From assembly GCA_964600235.1 (NCBI GenBank), contig CAZRIV010000011.1, forward strand, positions 62,001 through 126,000: a DNA stretch of 64,000 nt, written 5' to 3'. This document shows, one piece after another, positions 15,667 through 22,821 of the stretch. The notes beneath the pieces were generated by a model. The model was not told the origin of the DNA, made no database searches, and was given only the letters and a program-made list of their open reading frames with translations. Position 1 is the first letter of the stretch. Every line of letters begins with the position of its first letter. The stretch is from MWEI01 sp964600235 (GTDB lineage: Bacteria; Desulfobacterota; Desulfomonilia; UBA1062). Position numbers and translations under genes: made by a program.

Positions 15667-18654
15667 ATGAGGCTCAAGGAACGTGAGCTTTCCAGCAAGT
15701 TCCACCTGGACTTCAAGGTCTTCCTGGAGCTCATGTCCGTCAAGATCAGGGAGATCCTCCTGGTCTCCAGCCGGTATGACGCGTTCATCATCGAGGAGGA
15801 CGTGACACTGGCGTCGCGCATCGTCACCGAGTACCACGGGCTCAACCTCTCCCAGCCCCCCCGCGTGACCCGCACCTCCTCCACGCTCGATGCGCTGGAC
15901 CTTCTGGAGGCCAGGCAGTTCGACCTGGTCTTCACCATGCCCAACCTGGAGGACATGGACGCCTTCACCTTCGGAAGGAAGATCAAGGAGAGGCACCCGA
16001 AGCTGCCGGTCTATCTGCTGGCGCACAGCCTCCGGGGCATCCAGACGTCCACCGAGACGGCCCGCAGCGAAGGGATCGACAGGGTCTTCATCTGGTCGGG
16101 CAACGCGGATCTGCTGCTGGCCATCATCAAGGGGACCGAGGACGCACTCAACGTGGACTACGACACCTCGCACGCCCAGGTGTGCGTGCTCATCTTCGTG
16201 GAGGACTCGCCTTTGTACTACTCCACACTGCTGCCCATCTTCTACAAGGAGGTGGTCAGGCAGGTCCAGGCGGTGCTCGAGCTGGGCGTGAACGAGGAGG
16301 AGCGCCTGCTCATCATGCGCACCAGGCCAAAGATCCTCTCGGCCAGGACCTTCGAAGAGGCCATCGAACTCTACGAGAAGTACCGGCCCTACCTGCTGGG
16401 CATCATCTCGGACACCCGCTTCCCCAAGAACGGCAGGCTGCACGCACATGCCGGCATCGAGCTCCTCACCCGCGCCAGGCTTGAGCTGCCCCACCTCCCC
16501 CTGCTCCTGTTCAGCTCCGAGCCCGAAAACAGGGACAAGGCGCGGCACATCCCTGCCGAGTTCCTGGACAAGAACTCCCCCAAGCTCTTGGAGGAGATCC
16601 ACGACTTCTTCCTGACGCACCTGGGCTTCGGCGAGTTCGTGTTCCGCACGCCCCTGGGCACCGAGGTAACAAGGGTGAACAAGCTGCGCATGCTGGAGGA
16701 AGCCCTGGCAAAGATACCGGACGAGTCGCTGTGCCACCACATCGAGAAGAAGGACATGGCGAACTGGATCATGATGCGCTCCGAGATCCCGCTGGCTTCC
16801 ACCATCAGGGACCTGTGCTGCGCCTCCTTCGGGTCCACTCTCGAGATGCGCGAATACATCATCTCGCTCATCCACCTGGTGCGCAAGTGGCGGCAGAAGG
16901 GCGTTGTGGCGCGCTTCAACCGGAAGGAATTCAACGTGGACCTGCTGGACTTCGCCAAGATCGGCCAGGGGTCCCTGGGGGGAAAGGCCCGGGGCCTGGC
17001 CTTCATGTCCTCCATGCTGCAGGAGGACGTGAGCCTGCTGAAGAAGTATCGGGAATCGTCCATCTCCATACCTCAGACCATCGTGCTCGCCACCGACATC
17101 TTCGAAGACTTTGTGGAAAAAAACGACCTGAAGCGCTTCGCCGCCGAAGGGTACATGGACGAGGAGGTGGCGCAGGCCTTTCTCGCCGCCACAATGCCCG
17201 AAGAAGTGGTGAACGACCTCAAGGTCTATCTCGAGCAGGTGGTCTATCCCCTGTCGGTCCGTTCGTCGAGCCTGCTCGAAGACGCACAGTTCCAGCCCTA
17301 CGCAGGCCTGTACGAGACCTTCATGATCCCCAACAACCACAGGGACTTTGAAAAGCGGCTCGAATCACTGATCAGAGCCATCAAGCTCGTATACGCCTCC
17401 ACCTACTACGAGAGCCCCAAGGCCTTTGCCAGGAGCACGGCCAGCCAGGCCAAGGACGAGTCCATGGCCGTGGTCATCCAGCAGCTCGCGGGTGATGTTC
17501 ACGGAGACTATTACTACCCGGCCATCTCCGGCGTTGCCCAGTCCCACAACTACTACCCCGTCAGCCACATGAAGCCCGAAGAGGGCATCGTCCAGATGGC
17601 CGTCGGGTTCGGCAAGACCGTGGTGGAAGGCGGAAAATCGCTGCGCTTCTCGCCCAGGTATCCCGAGATCCTGCCCCAGTTTTCCACCGTGGACGACATG
17701 ATCGCCAACTCCCAGCGGTTCTTCTATTCGCTGCGGATAACAGACCACGAGGACATATACCGCCTGGAGGCACACTCGCACCTGGAAAGGCGCGACATCT
17801 ACGACGCCAGGGACGAATACCCCATCTTAGCCTGCGCCAGCACCTACGACCCCGACGAGCACCGCATCCGCGACACTGCAGAAGGTCCGGGCGGCAAGAT
17901 CATCACCTTTGCCCAGATCCTGAAGTACAGGAGCCTGGCCCTGCCCGAGATGCTGTCCGACATCCTGGAGCTGGCGCGCAGGAACATGGGGTGCGCCGTG
18001 GAGATGGAGTTTGCCGTGAACCTGAGGAAGGAGAGTCCTTCGGCCTGCGATTTCTACCTCCTCCAGGTCCGGCCCATGGTGACCGAGGAAGACCCTTTCG
18101 AGGTGGAGATCACTCAAACCGACCTCAAGCACGCATTCTGCGTATCGAACCTGGCCCTGGGCAACGGCAGGAGGCAGGACATCGCGGACATCATCTTCGT
18201 GAAACAAGCCGACTTCAAGCTCGAAGCCACCCCCGAGATCGCCGAGGAGGTGAGCAGGTTAAACGGCGGGCTCATCACGAAAAAGCTCCCCTACCTCCTC
18301 ATCGGCCCGGGCAGGTGGGGCTCCTTTGACCGGTGGCTGGGCGTGCCGGTCCAGTGGCGGCACATATCGGGCGTGGGGGCGATCCTGGAGACAAGGGGCG
18401 CGCTTTTAAAGGCCGACCCGTCCCAGGGGTCCCACTTCTTCCAGAACATCACGTCGCTGGGCATCCCCTATGTGACAGTAACCGAAGGGACCTCGGACAT
18501 CCTGGACTGGAAGTGGCTGGAGTCGCTGCCGGTGGAAGGCGAGACGAGGTATCTCAAGCACGTAAGGCCAAAAGAGCCCATCATCGTGAAGATCAACGGC
18601 AAAACATCCCGGTGCGTCATGTATGAGCCATACGACAACGAGTTAGATGATTAA
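15667..18654 (+). CDS. PEP/pyruvate-binding (PPDK-N-like) protein with receiver-like N-terminus
   Basis: This 995-residue protein starts with two regions resembling response-regulator receivers (about 30-155 and 170-320). In the first the usual phospho-aspartate stretch reads DLVFTMPNLEDMDAF, so the acceptor is doubtful; the second keeps GIISDTRFPKNG. The C-terminal two thirds carry the ATP-grasp domain of pyruvate phosphate dikinase/PEP synthase, with IGQGSLGGKARGLAFM near 430 and YPLSVRSSSLLED near 530. The phosphohistidine swivel and the PEP/pyruvate TIM barrel of complete PEP synthases are absent, so it should not be a full PEP synthase. Proteins of this layout are known as uncharacterised PEP/pyruvate-binding proteins. 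It may phosphorylate something using ATP under control of the receiver-like part; that is conjecture. Confidence 0.75.
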   Translation: MRLKERELSSKFHLDFKVFLELMSVKIREILLVSSRYDAFIIEEDVTLASRIVTEYHGLNLSQPPRVTRTSSTLDALDLLEARQFDLVFTMPNLEDMDAFTFGRKIKERHPKLPVYLLAHSLRGIQTSTETARSEGIDRVFIWSGNADLLLAIIKGTEDALNVDYDTSHAQVCVLIFVEDSPLYYSTLLPIFYKEVVRQVQAVLELGVNEEERLLIMRTRPKILSARTFEEAIELYEKYRPYLLGIISDTRFPKNGRLHAHAGIELLTRARLELPHLPLLLFSSEPENRDKARHIPAEFLDKNSPKLLEEIHDFFLTHLGFGEFVFRTPLGTEVTRVNKLRMLEEALAKIPDESLCHHIEKKDMANWIMMRSEIPLASTIRDLCCASFGSTLEMREYIISLIHLVRKWRQKGVVARFNRKEFNVDLLDFAKIGQGSLGGKARGLAFMSSMLQEDVSLLKKYRESSISIPQTIVLATDIFEDFVEKNDLKRFAAEGYMDEEVAQAFLAATMPEEVVNDLKVYLEQVVYPLSVRSSSLLEDAQFQPYAGLYETFMIPNNHRDFEKRLESLIRAIKLVYASTYYESPKAFARSTASQAKDESMAVVIQQLAGDVHGDYYYPAISGVAQSHNYYPVSHMKPEEGIVQMAVGFGKTVVEGGKSLRFSPRYPEILPQFSTVDDMIANSQRFFYSLRITDHEDIYRLEAHSHLERRDIYDARDEYPILACASTYDPDEHRIRDTAEGPGGKIITFAQILKYRSLALPEMLSDILELARRNMGCAVEMEFAVNLRKESPSACDFYLLQVRPMVTEEDPFEVEITQTDLKHAFCVSNLALGNGRRQDIADIIFVKQADFKLEATPEIAEEVSRLNGGLITKKLPYLLIGPGRWGSFDRWLGVPVQWRHISGVGAILETRGALLKADPSQGSHFFQNITSLGIPYVTVTEGTSDILDWKWLESLPVEGETRYLKHVRPKEPIIVKINGKTSRCVMYEPYDNELDD

Positions 18655-18679
18655 TAAAGTAAAGGAGAAGAGCAATCCC

Positions 18680-19138
18680 ATGAGAAGAAAGGACAAGGAA
18701 GTTACCGACAGTGCGTTCATGGATTCCGTCATCACCCGCTCCCTGGTCTGCCGCGTGGGCCTGTGCGTCGATGGCATCCCCTACATCGTGCCCATGTGCT
18801 TCGGCCATGAGGATGGCGCCATCTACCTCCACAGCGCAAAGGAGGGCAGAAAGATCGACATCCTGAAGAAAAACCCTTCCGTGTGTTTCGAGTTCGATAC
18901 GGACTGCGAGGTGAAAAGGGCGGACAAGCCCTGCTCTTTCTCCATGAAATACCGCAGCGTCATGGGGTCCGGGGAGGCCTCCTTCGTCGAGGGCCTGGAT
19001 GAGAAGAAAAAGGCCCTGGCTGTCATCATGAACCACTACGACCAGGGCGGTTTTGACTTTCCTGATGAGTCCCTCGGGACTATCGTAGTCATAAGGATCG
19101 ACATCAGGGAGATTACGGGCAAGAAATCAGGCTACTGA
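18680..19138 (+). CDS. Pyridoxamine 5'-phosphate oxidase-like flavin-binding protein
   Basis: The 152-residue product has the split-barrel FMN-binding fold of the pyridoxamine phosphate oxidase-like/NimA group: it begins MRRKDKEVTD, followed by VCRVGLCVDGIPYIVPMCFG and IYLHSAKEGRKIDILKKNP. Members bind FMN or heme and reduce small molecules such as nitroimidazoles; the substrate here is unknown. I start at ATG 18680, which has AGGAG at 18662-18666 and matches the usual opening of the family; an ATG at 18647 would overlap the end of the upstream gene. It is probably cotranscribed with the PPDK-like gene, whose stop lies 25 bases upstream. Confidence 0.82.
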   Translation: MRRKDKEVTDSAFMDSVITRSLVCRVGLCVDGIPYIVPMCFGHEDGAIYLHSAKEGRKIDILKKNPSVCFEFDTDCEVKRADKPCSFSMKYRSVMGSGEASFVEGLDEKKKALAVIMNHYDQGGFDFPDESLGTIVVIRIDIREITGKKSGY

Positions 19139-19160
19139 TCATCACCAGTGAAAGGATACT

Positions 19161-19331
19161 ATGATGCTGCCCAAGAACAAGATAGTGCCGCTGCTCTTTG
19201 CCCTGCTGGGCGTGATGGACTTCATCTACGGCATTGTGAGGCATGACCTCATAAGCCTGGGCGTGGGCGCGCTCATGGTGGGCATTGCCGTGTATGTGTT
19301 CAAGAAGGAAGGCGCGTCTGCCGGAAGTTGA
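19161..19331 (+). CDS. Small two-helix membrane protein
   Basis: A 56-codon frame starts at ATG 19161 after AAAGGA and ends 46 bases before the next gene. The product has a basic N-terminus (MMLPKNK), two hydrophobic segments (about residues 8-25 and 31-47) separated by RHD, and a short charged tail, so it should be a small inner-membrane hairpin protein with both ends inside. I do not recognise a family. Its spacing in a run of plus-strand genes and clean membrane pattern support it being real. Confidence 0.6.
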   Translation: MMLPKNKIVPLLFALLGVMDFIYGIVRHDLISLGVGALMVGIAVYVFKKEGASAGS

Positions 19332-19377
19332 CATTACATGGTTGTCCCCGGAAAAGTGCACTGAAAGGATAACGGGA

Positions 19378-20562
19378 ATGGATGAGAAAAGGCATCAGGG
19401 CCGGGGCACTGCCTCGGTATGGGCAGGGGAGAAAAAAAGCGCCTCGGGCAACCCCACGCAGGTCCCGATCGTGCAGAGCGTGTCCTTCGGGTACGACGAC
19501 GTGGAGGAATGGATCAAGGTGGGCCGGGGCTCAAAGCCGGGCCACATCTACAGCCGGAACACCAACCCCACTTTGGCTGCCTTTGAGGAGAAGGTGCGGA
19601 TCCTGGAAGGGGCCCAGGCCTCCACCTCCTTTTCCAGCGGCATGGCAGCCATCAGCAACACCCTCTTCACTCTGCTGTCTCCAGGCGATCGCGTGGTGTC
19701 CATCAAGGACAGCTACGGCGGCACGGGCAGGCTCTTCCTGGAGTTCCTCCCGAGGTTCGGCATTGAGGCCACGCTATGCGAGACAACCGACCATGCGCAG
19801 ATAGAAAAAGAGGTGAAAAAAGGCTGCCGGGTCCTCTACCTGGAGAGCCCCACCAACCCCACCCTCAAGGTGGTGGACATAGCCAGGCTCGCACAAGCGG
19901 CCCATGATACCGGCGCAGTGGTGGTGGTGGACAACACCTTTGCCACGCCCATCAACCAGCAGCCGCTGTCGCTCGGGGCGGACCTGGTGGTCCACAGCGC
20001 CACCAAGTTCCTGGGCGGCCACGCCGATGCCCTGGGCGGTGTCGTGTGCGGGCCCGAAAAGCTGGTAAAGGAGATCTACCACTTCCGGGAGATAAACGGC
20101 GCAGCGCTGGACCCCGTGGCCGCCTACCTGCTGATAAGGGGCATGAAGACCCTGCACCTGCGCATCGCCAGGCAGAACGAGAGCGCGAACACCATCGCAC
20201 GGCACCTGGAAAGACACAGGGCGGTCAAGGAGGTGTTCTACCCGGGCCTTGAAAGCCACCCGGGCCACGCCATTGCGAAAAAACAGATGTCTGGGTTCGG
20301 CGGCGTGCTGAGCTTCACCCTGAAGGGCGACCTGGATGCCGTGAAGACATTCCTGCCTCGCCTGCAGCTGGCCCACCGGGCCGCCAACCTGGGCGCCGTG
20401 GAGACCATTGCAGGCCCGCCCGCCACCACGAGCCACGTGGAGTGCACCCCCGAAGAGCGCGCCGCTTTCGGGATCCCCGAAGGGCTCGTGCGCTATTCCG
20501 TAGGCATCGAGGACGTGCCCGACCTCATGGCCGACCTGGACCAGGCGCTTAAAGGGTTGTGA
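19378..20562 (+). CDS. Cys/Met metabolism PLP enzyme (cystathionine gamma-synthase/lyase type)
   Basis: The 394-residue enzyme belongs to the trans-sulfuration PLP family. The PLP lysine is Lys210 in HSATKFLGGH, VVVDNTFATP precedes it, and the C-terminal half contains the expected MSGFGGVLSF and ETIAGPPATTSH stretches. Family members are cystathionine gamma-synthase, cystathionine gamma-lyase, O-acetylhomoserine sulfhydrylase and methionine gamma-lyase; sequence reading alone does not separate them. I start at ATG 19378, matching the family's N-terminus (GRGTASVWAGE...); an upstream in-frame ATG would overlap the preceding small gene. No biosynthetic neighbours help with the choice. Confidence 0.85.
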   Translation: MDEKRHQGRGTASVWAGEKKSASGNPTQVPIVQSVSFGYDDVEEWIKVGRGSKPGHIYSRNTNPTLAAFEEKVRILEGAQASTSFSSGMAAISNTLFTLLSPGDRVVSIKDSYGGTGRLFLEFLPRFGIEATLCETTDHAQIEKEVKKGCRVLYLESPTNPTLKVVDIARLAQAAHDTGAVVVVDNTFATPINQQPLSLGADLVVHSATKFLGGHADALGGVVCGPEKLVKEIYHFREINGAALDPVAAYLLIRGMKTLHLRIARQNESANTIARHLERHRAVKEVFYPGLESHPGHAIAKKQMSGFGGVLSFTLKGDLDAVKTFLPRLQLAHRAANLGAVETIAGPPATTSHVECTPEERAAFGIPEGLVRYSVGIEDVPDLMADLDQALKGL

Positions 20563-20693
20563 GAAGAACCTGCTGAGCATGCCTTTTGTCGAAAGGAGGC
20601 CCCATGGCCGCTGCGTGATCTACGCCTTCTCAGGAAAGCAACGCATCTCCATGTAAACAGCAGGCTTCGCCCGCATTTTGCTTGAATTTCCCC

Positions 20694-20722
20694 TTGACCC
20701 GCAGCCCCTTTTGTCTTAAATT
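20694..20722 (+). promoter_or_regulatory. Possible sigma-70 promoter of the two-component genes
   Basis: TTGACC (20694-20699) and TAAATT (20717-20722) are spaced 17 bases apart, matching sigma-70 -35 and -10 elements at five and four of six positions. They lie about 145 bases before the sensor kinase start. The 305-base gap 20563-20867 otherwise shows nothing I can identify. Confidence 0.35.
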
Positions 20723-20867
20723 TTAATCAGTTACTGCAGCCACCACAAGCGGGACTGCACCCCCATAGGCTATGTATATCGAACGCGCTCAGGCACAATA
20801 CAGTGGACTAAGGGCGAGGCAGCGCCTATGATGTCTGACACAAAAGCAGGATGTTCTCGGTGACACC

Positions 20868-21959
20868 ATGAATACGACGGAACACGACCAGACACGAGAG
20901 CGCCTCCTGGAAATGGCGGCCATGGAGTCGTCCATCCTCGATGCCATCCCCCAGGCCATCGTGGGCCTGCACAACCGACGCATCATCTTCGCGAACAACG
21001 CCGTCAAGGAGACCTTCGGCTGGGACCGCGAGGAGCTCATCGGCAAGAGCGTGACCATCTTCTACCGCAGCAAGAAGGAGTCCGACGAGATCGCCCGCTA
21101 CTTCTATTCCACGCTCAAACGCCAGCGCACCTTCGTCAACGAGTTCAACTGCAGGCGCAAGGACGGGAAGGACATCCTGTGCAGGATGCGGGCGGCCCGG
21201 ATCGGAGACTATCTCGAAGAGCGCCGGATCGTCATCACCTACGAGGACATAACGGAGAAGAGGCGCTCGGAGCAGGAGCTTGAGCGCTCGCGCCAGCAGC
21301 TCCGCAACCTCTCCGTGCACCTCCAGTCGGTCCGCGAACAGGAGAGCACCCGCATTGCCAGGGAGATCCACGACGAGCTCGGCCAGTCGCTCACGGCCCT
21401 CCAGATGGACGTCAAATGGCTCGGCAGCCAGCTCCCCCCCGAGTGCTCTCACCTTAAGGAAAAGACGCAGCGCATGTCGCACCTGGCGGACGCCACCATC
21501 GACAGCGTGCACCGGATCATCACGGAGCTGCGGCCCATCCTCCTGGACGACTTGGGACTCACCGCGGCCATAGAATGGCAGGCCGAGGAGTTCGAGAACA
21601 GGTCGGGCATCCTCTGCGAGGTCTATGTGGACTGCAGGGACGGCTCCATAGACAAGGACCTGGCCACCTCGCTGTTCCGCGTCTATCAGGAGACGCTCAC
21701 CAACATAGCGCGTCATTCAGGCGCCACGGCCGTGTGGGTCCGCCTCACCCAGGAAGCCGACGAGCTGTGTCTCGAGGTGACGGACAACGGTAGAGGCATC
21801 ACGCGCAGGCAGCTGGAGAACCCCCTGTCCTTCGGGATCATGGGCATCCGTGAGCGGGTGAACATGTTGAGCGGCCACATGCGGATAACGGGAAAACACA
21901 ACCGGGGGACCACGGTAAACGTCGTGATTCCCGTTCATAAGGGGGTATCCGTAAAATGA
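20868..21959 (+). CDS. PAS sensor histidine kinase, NarL-partner (HisKA_3) type
   Basis: This 363-residue kinase has a PAS sensor region at about residues 15-135 (AIVGLHNRRIIFANNAVKETFGW) and no membrane segment, so it should be cytosolic. A dimerisation/phosphoacceptor domain of the HisKA_3 class follows, with His168 in REIHDELGQSLTALQMD. The C-terminal ATP-binding domain shows ETLTNIARHSGA, VTDNGRGI and GIMGIRERV. Such kinases phosphorylate NarL/LuxR-type regulators, and one is encoded immediately downstream with a 4-base overlap. The PAS ligand is unknown. The start at ATG 20868 has no strong ribosome site. Confidence 0.9.
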   Translation: MNTTEHDQTRERLLEMAAMESSILDAIPQAIVGLHNRRIIFANNAVKETFGWDREELIGKSVTIFYRSKKESDEIARYFYSTLKRQRTFVNEFNCRRKDGKDILCRMRAARIGDYLEERRIVITYEDITEKRRSEQELERSRQQLRNLSVHLQSVREQESTRIAREIHDELGQSLTALQMDVKWLGSQLPPECSHLKEKTQRMSHLADATIDSVHRIITELRPILLDDLGLTAAIEWQAEEFENRSGILCEVYVDCRDGSIDKDLATSLFRVYQETLTNIARHSGATAVWVRLTQEADELCLEVTDNGRGITRRQLENPLSFGIMGIRERVNMLSGHMRITGKHNRGTTVNVVIPVHKGVSVK

Positions 21960-22588
21960 TACGCATCCTCGTGGCAGACGACCATGCCGTTGTCCGTGAA
22001 GGCGTCAAGCAGATCCTGGCAGGCCTGGACGACATGGTAGTGGAAGACGAAGCGTCCAACGGTCCCGAAACCCTTGAAAAGGTGAACCAGGGCAACTGCG
22101 ACGTGGTGCTGCTCGACATCTCCATGCCGGGCAGGAGCGGGCTGGAAATCCTCGAAGACATCCTCTCGCTGAAGCCGAGGCTCCCCGTGCTCATCCTGAG
22201 CATGCACCCGGAAGAGCAGTATGCCGTGCGCGCGCTCAGGGCAGGCGCCTCGGGCTACCTCACCAAGGCCAGCGCGCCCCACGAGCTGATCGGCGCCATC
22301 AGGAAAGTGTCCCGCGGGGGAAAGTACCTGACGCTCTCCCTTGCGGAAAAGCTGGCCACCGAGCTCGACAGCAAGGGCGACAAGCCCAGGCACGAGAAGC
22401 TCTCCAACCGCGAGTTCCAGGTCATGCTCATGCTGGCTTCCGGCAAATCGGTGGGTGAAATAGCAAGCGAGCTGTGCCTGAGCGTCAAGACGGTGAGCAC
22501 CTACCGGACCCGCATCATGGAAAAGATGTCCATGAAGAGGAACGCGGAGCTGACGTTCTACGCCATGAACAACCACCTCATCGACTGA
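21956..22588 (+). CDS. NarL/LuxR-family response regulator
   Basis: The 210-residue protein has an N-terminal receiver with acidic pair Asp7/Asp8 (VADDH), phospho-acceptor Asp54 in VVLLDISMPG and the later SGYLTKAS lysine. A C-terminal LuxR-type helix-turn-helix (LSNREFQVMLMLASGKSVGEIASELCLSVKTVSTYRTRI) binds DNA. It overlaps the kinase gene by four bases (ATGA) and is its evident partner. The next gene downstream, an ADP-forming acyl-CoA synthetase with an acetyltransferase domain, starts 233 bases later in the same direction and is a possible target. Confidence 0.93.
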   Translation: MIRILVADDHAVVREGVKQILAGLDDMVVEDEASNGPETLEKVNQGNCDVVLLDISMPGRSGLEILEDILSLKPRLPVLILSMHPEEQYAVRALRAGASGYLTKASAPHELIGAIRKVSRGGKYLTLSLAEKLATELDSKGDKPRHEKLSNREFQVMLMLASGKSVGEIASELCLSVKTVSTYRTRIMEKMSMKRNAELTFYAMNNHLID

Positions 22589-22821
22589 GAACCCCACCTT
22601 CCGGCCCTTTTTGACAAAAATCCCGCAACCTCGACTGCCGGATTCATTCTCATGCGCTGTAAGAGATAACCCGTCAGCCCCGCGACATCATTCCCACAGA
22701 AAAAAGGGCGCTTGCCTGATACCGCAGGCCCCCATGCCGTGATATCAGCAATGATAACCCACTCCTTTGTAAGACAATAAGCTTAATAAAACATAGGGAG
22801 AATTGAAGGAGGTCAAAGGAC

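Noticed and set aside
15580..17340. 586-codon minus-strand frame opposite the PPDK-like gene
   Set aside because: Opposite-strand shadow of a clearly coding plus-strand frame; low-complexity His/Val/Leu/Gly-rich product.
22589..22821. Possible small gene or RNA between the response regulator and the acyl-CoA synthetase
   Set aside because: No frame with a start and ribosome site, and no strong hairpin; only a good AGGAGG site for the downstream gene.
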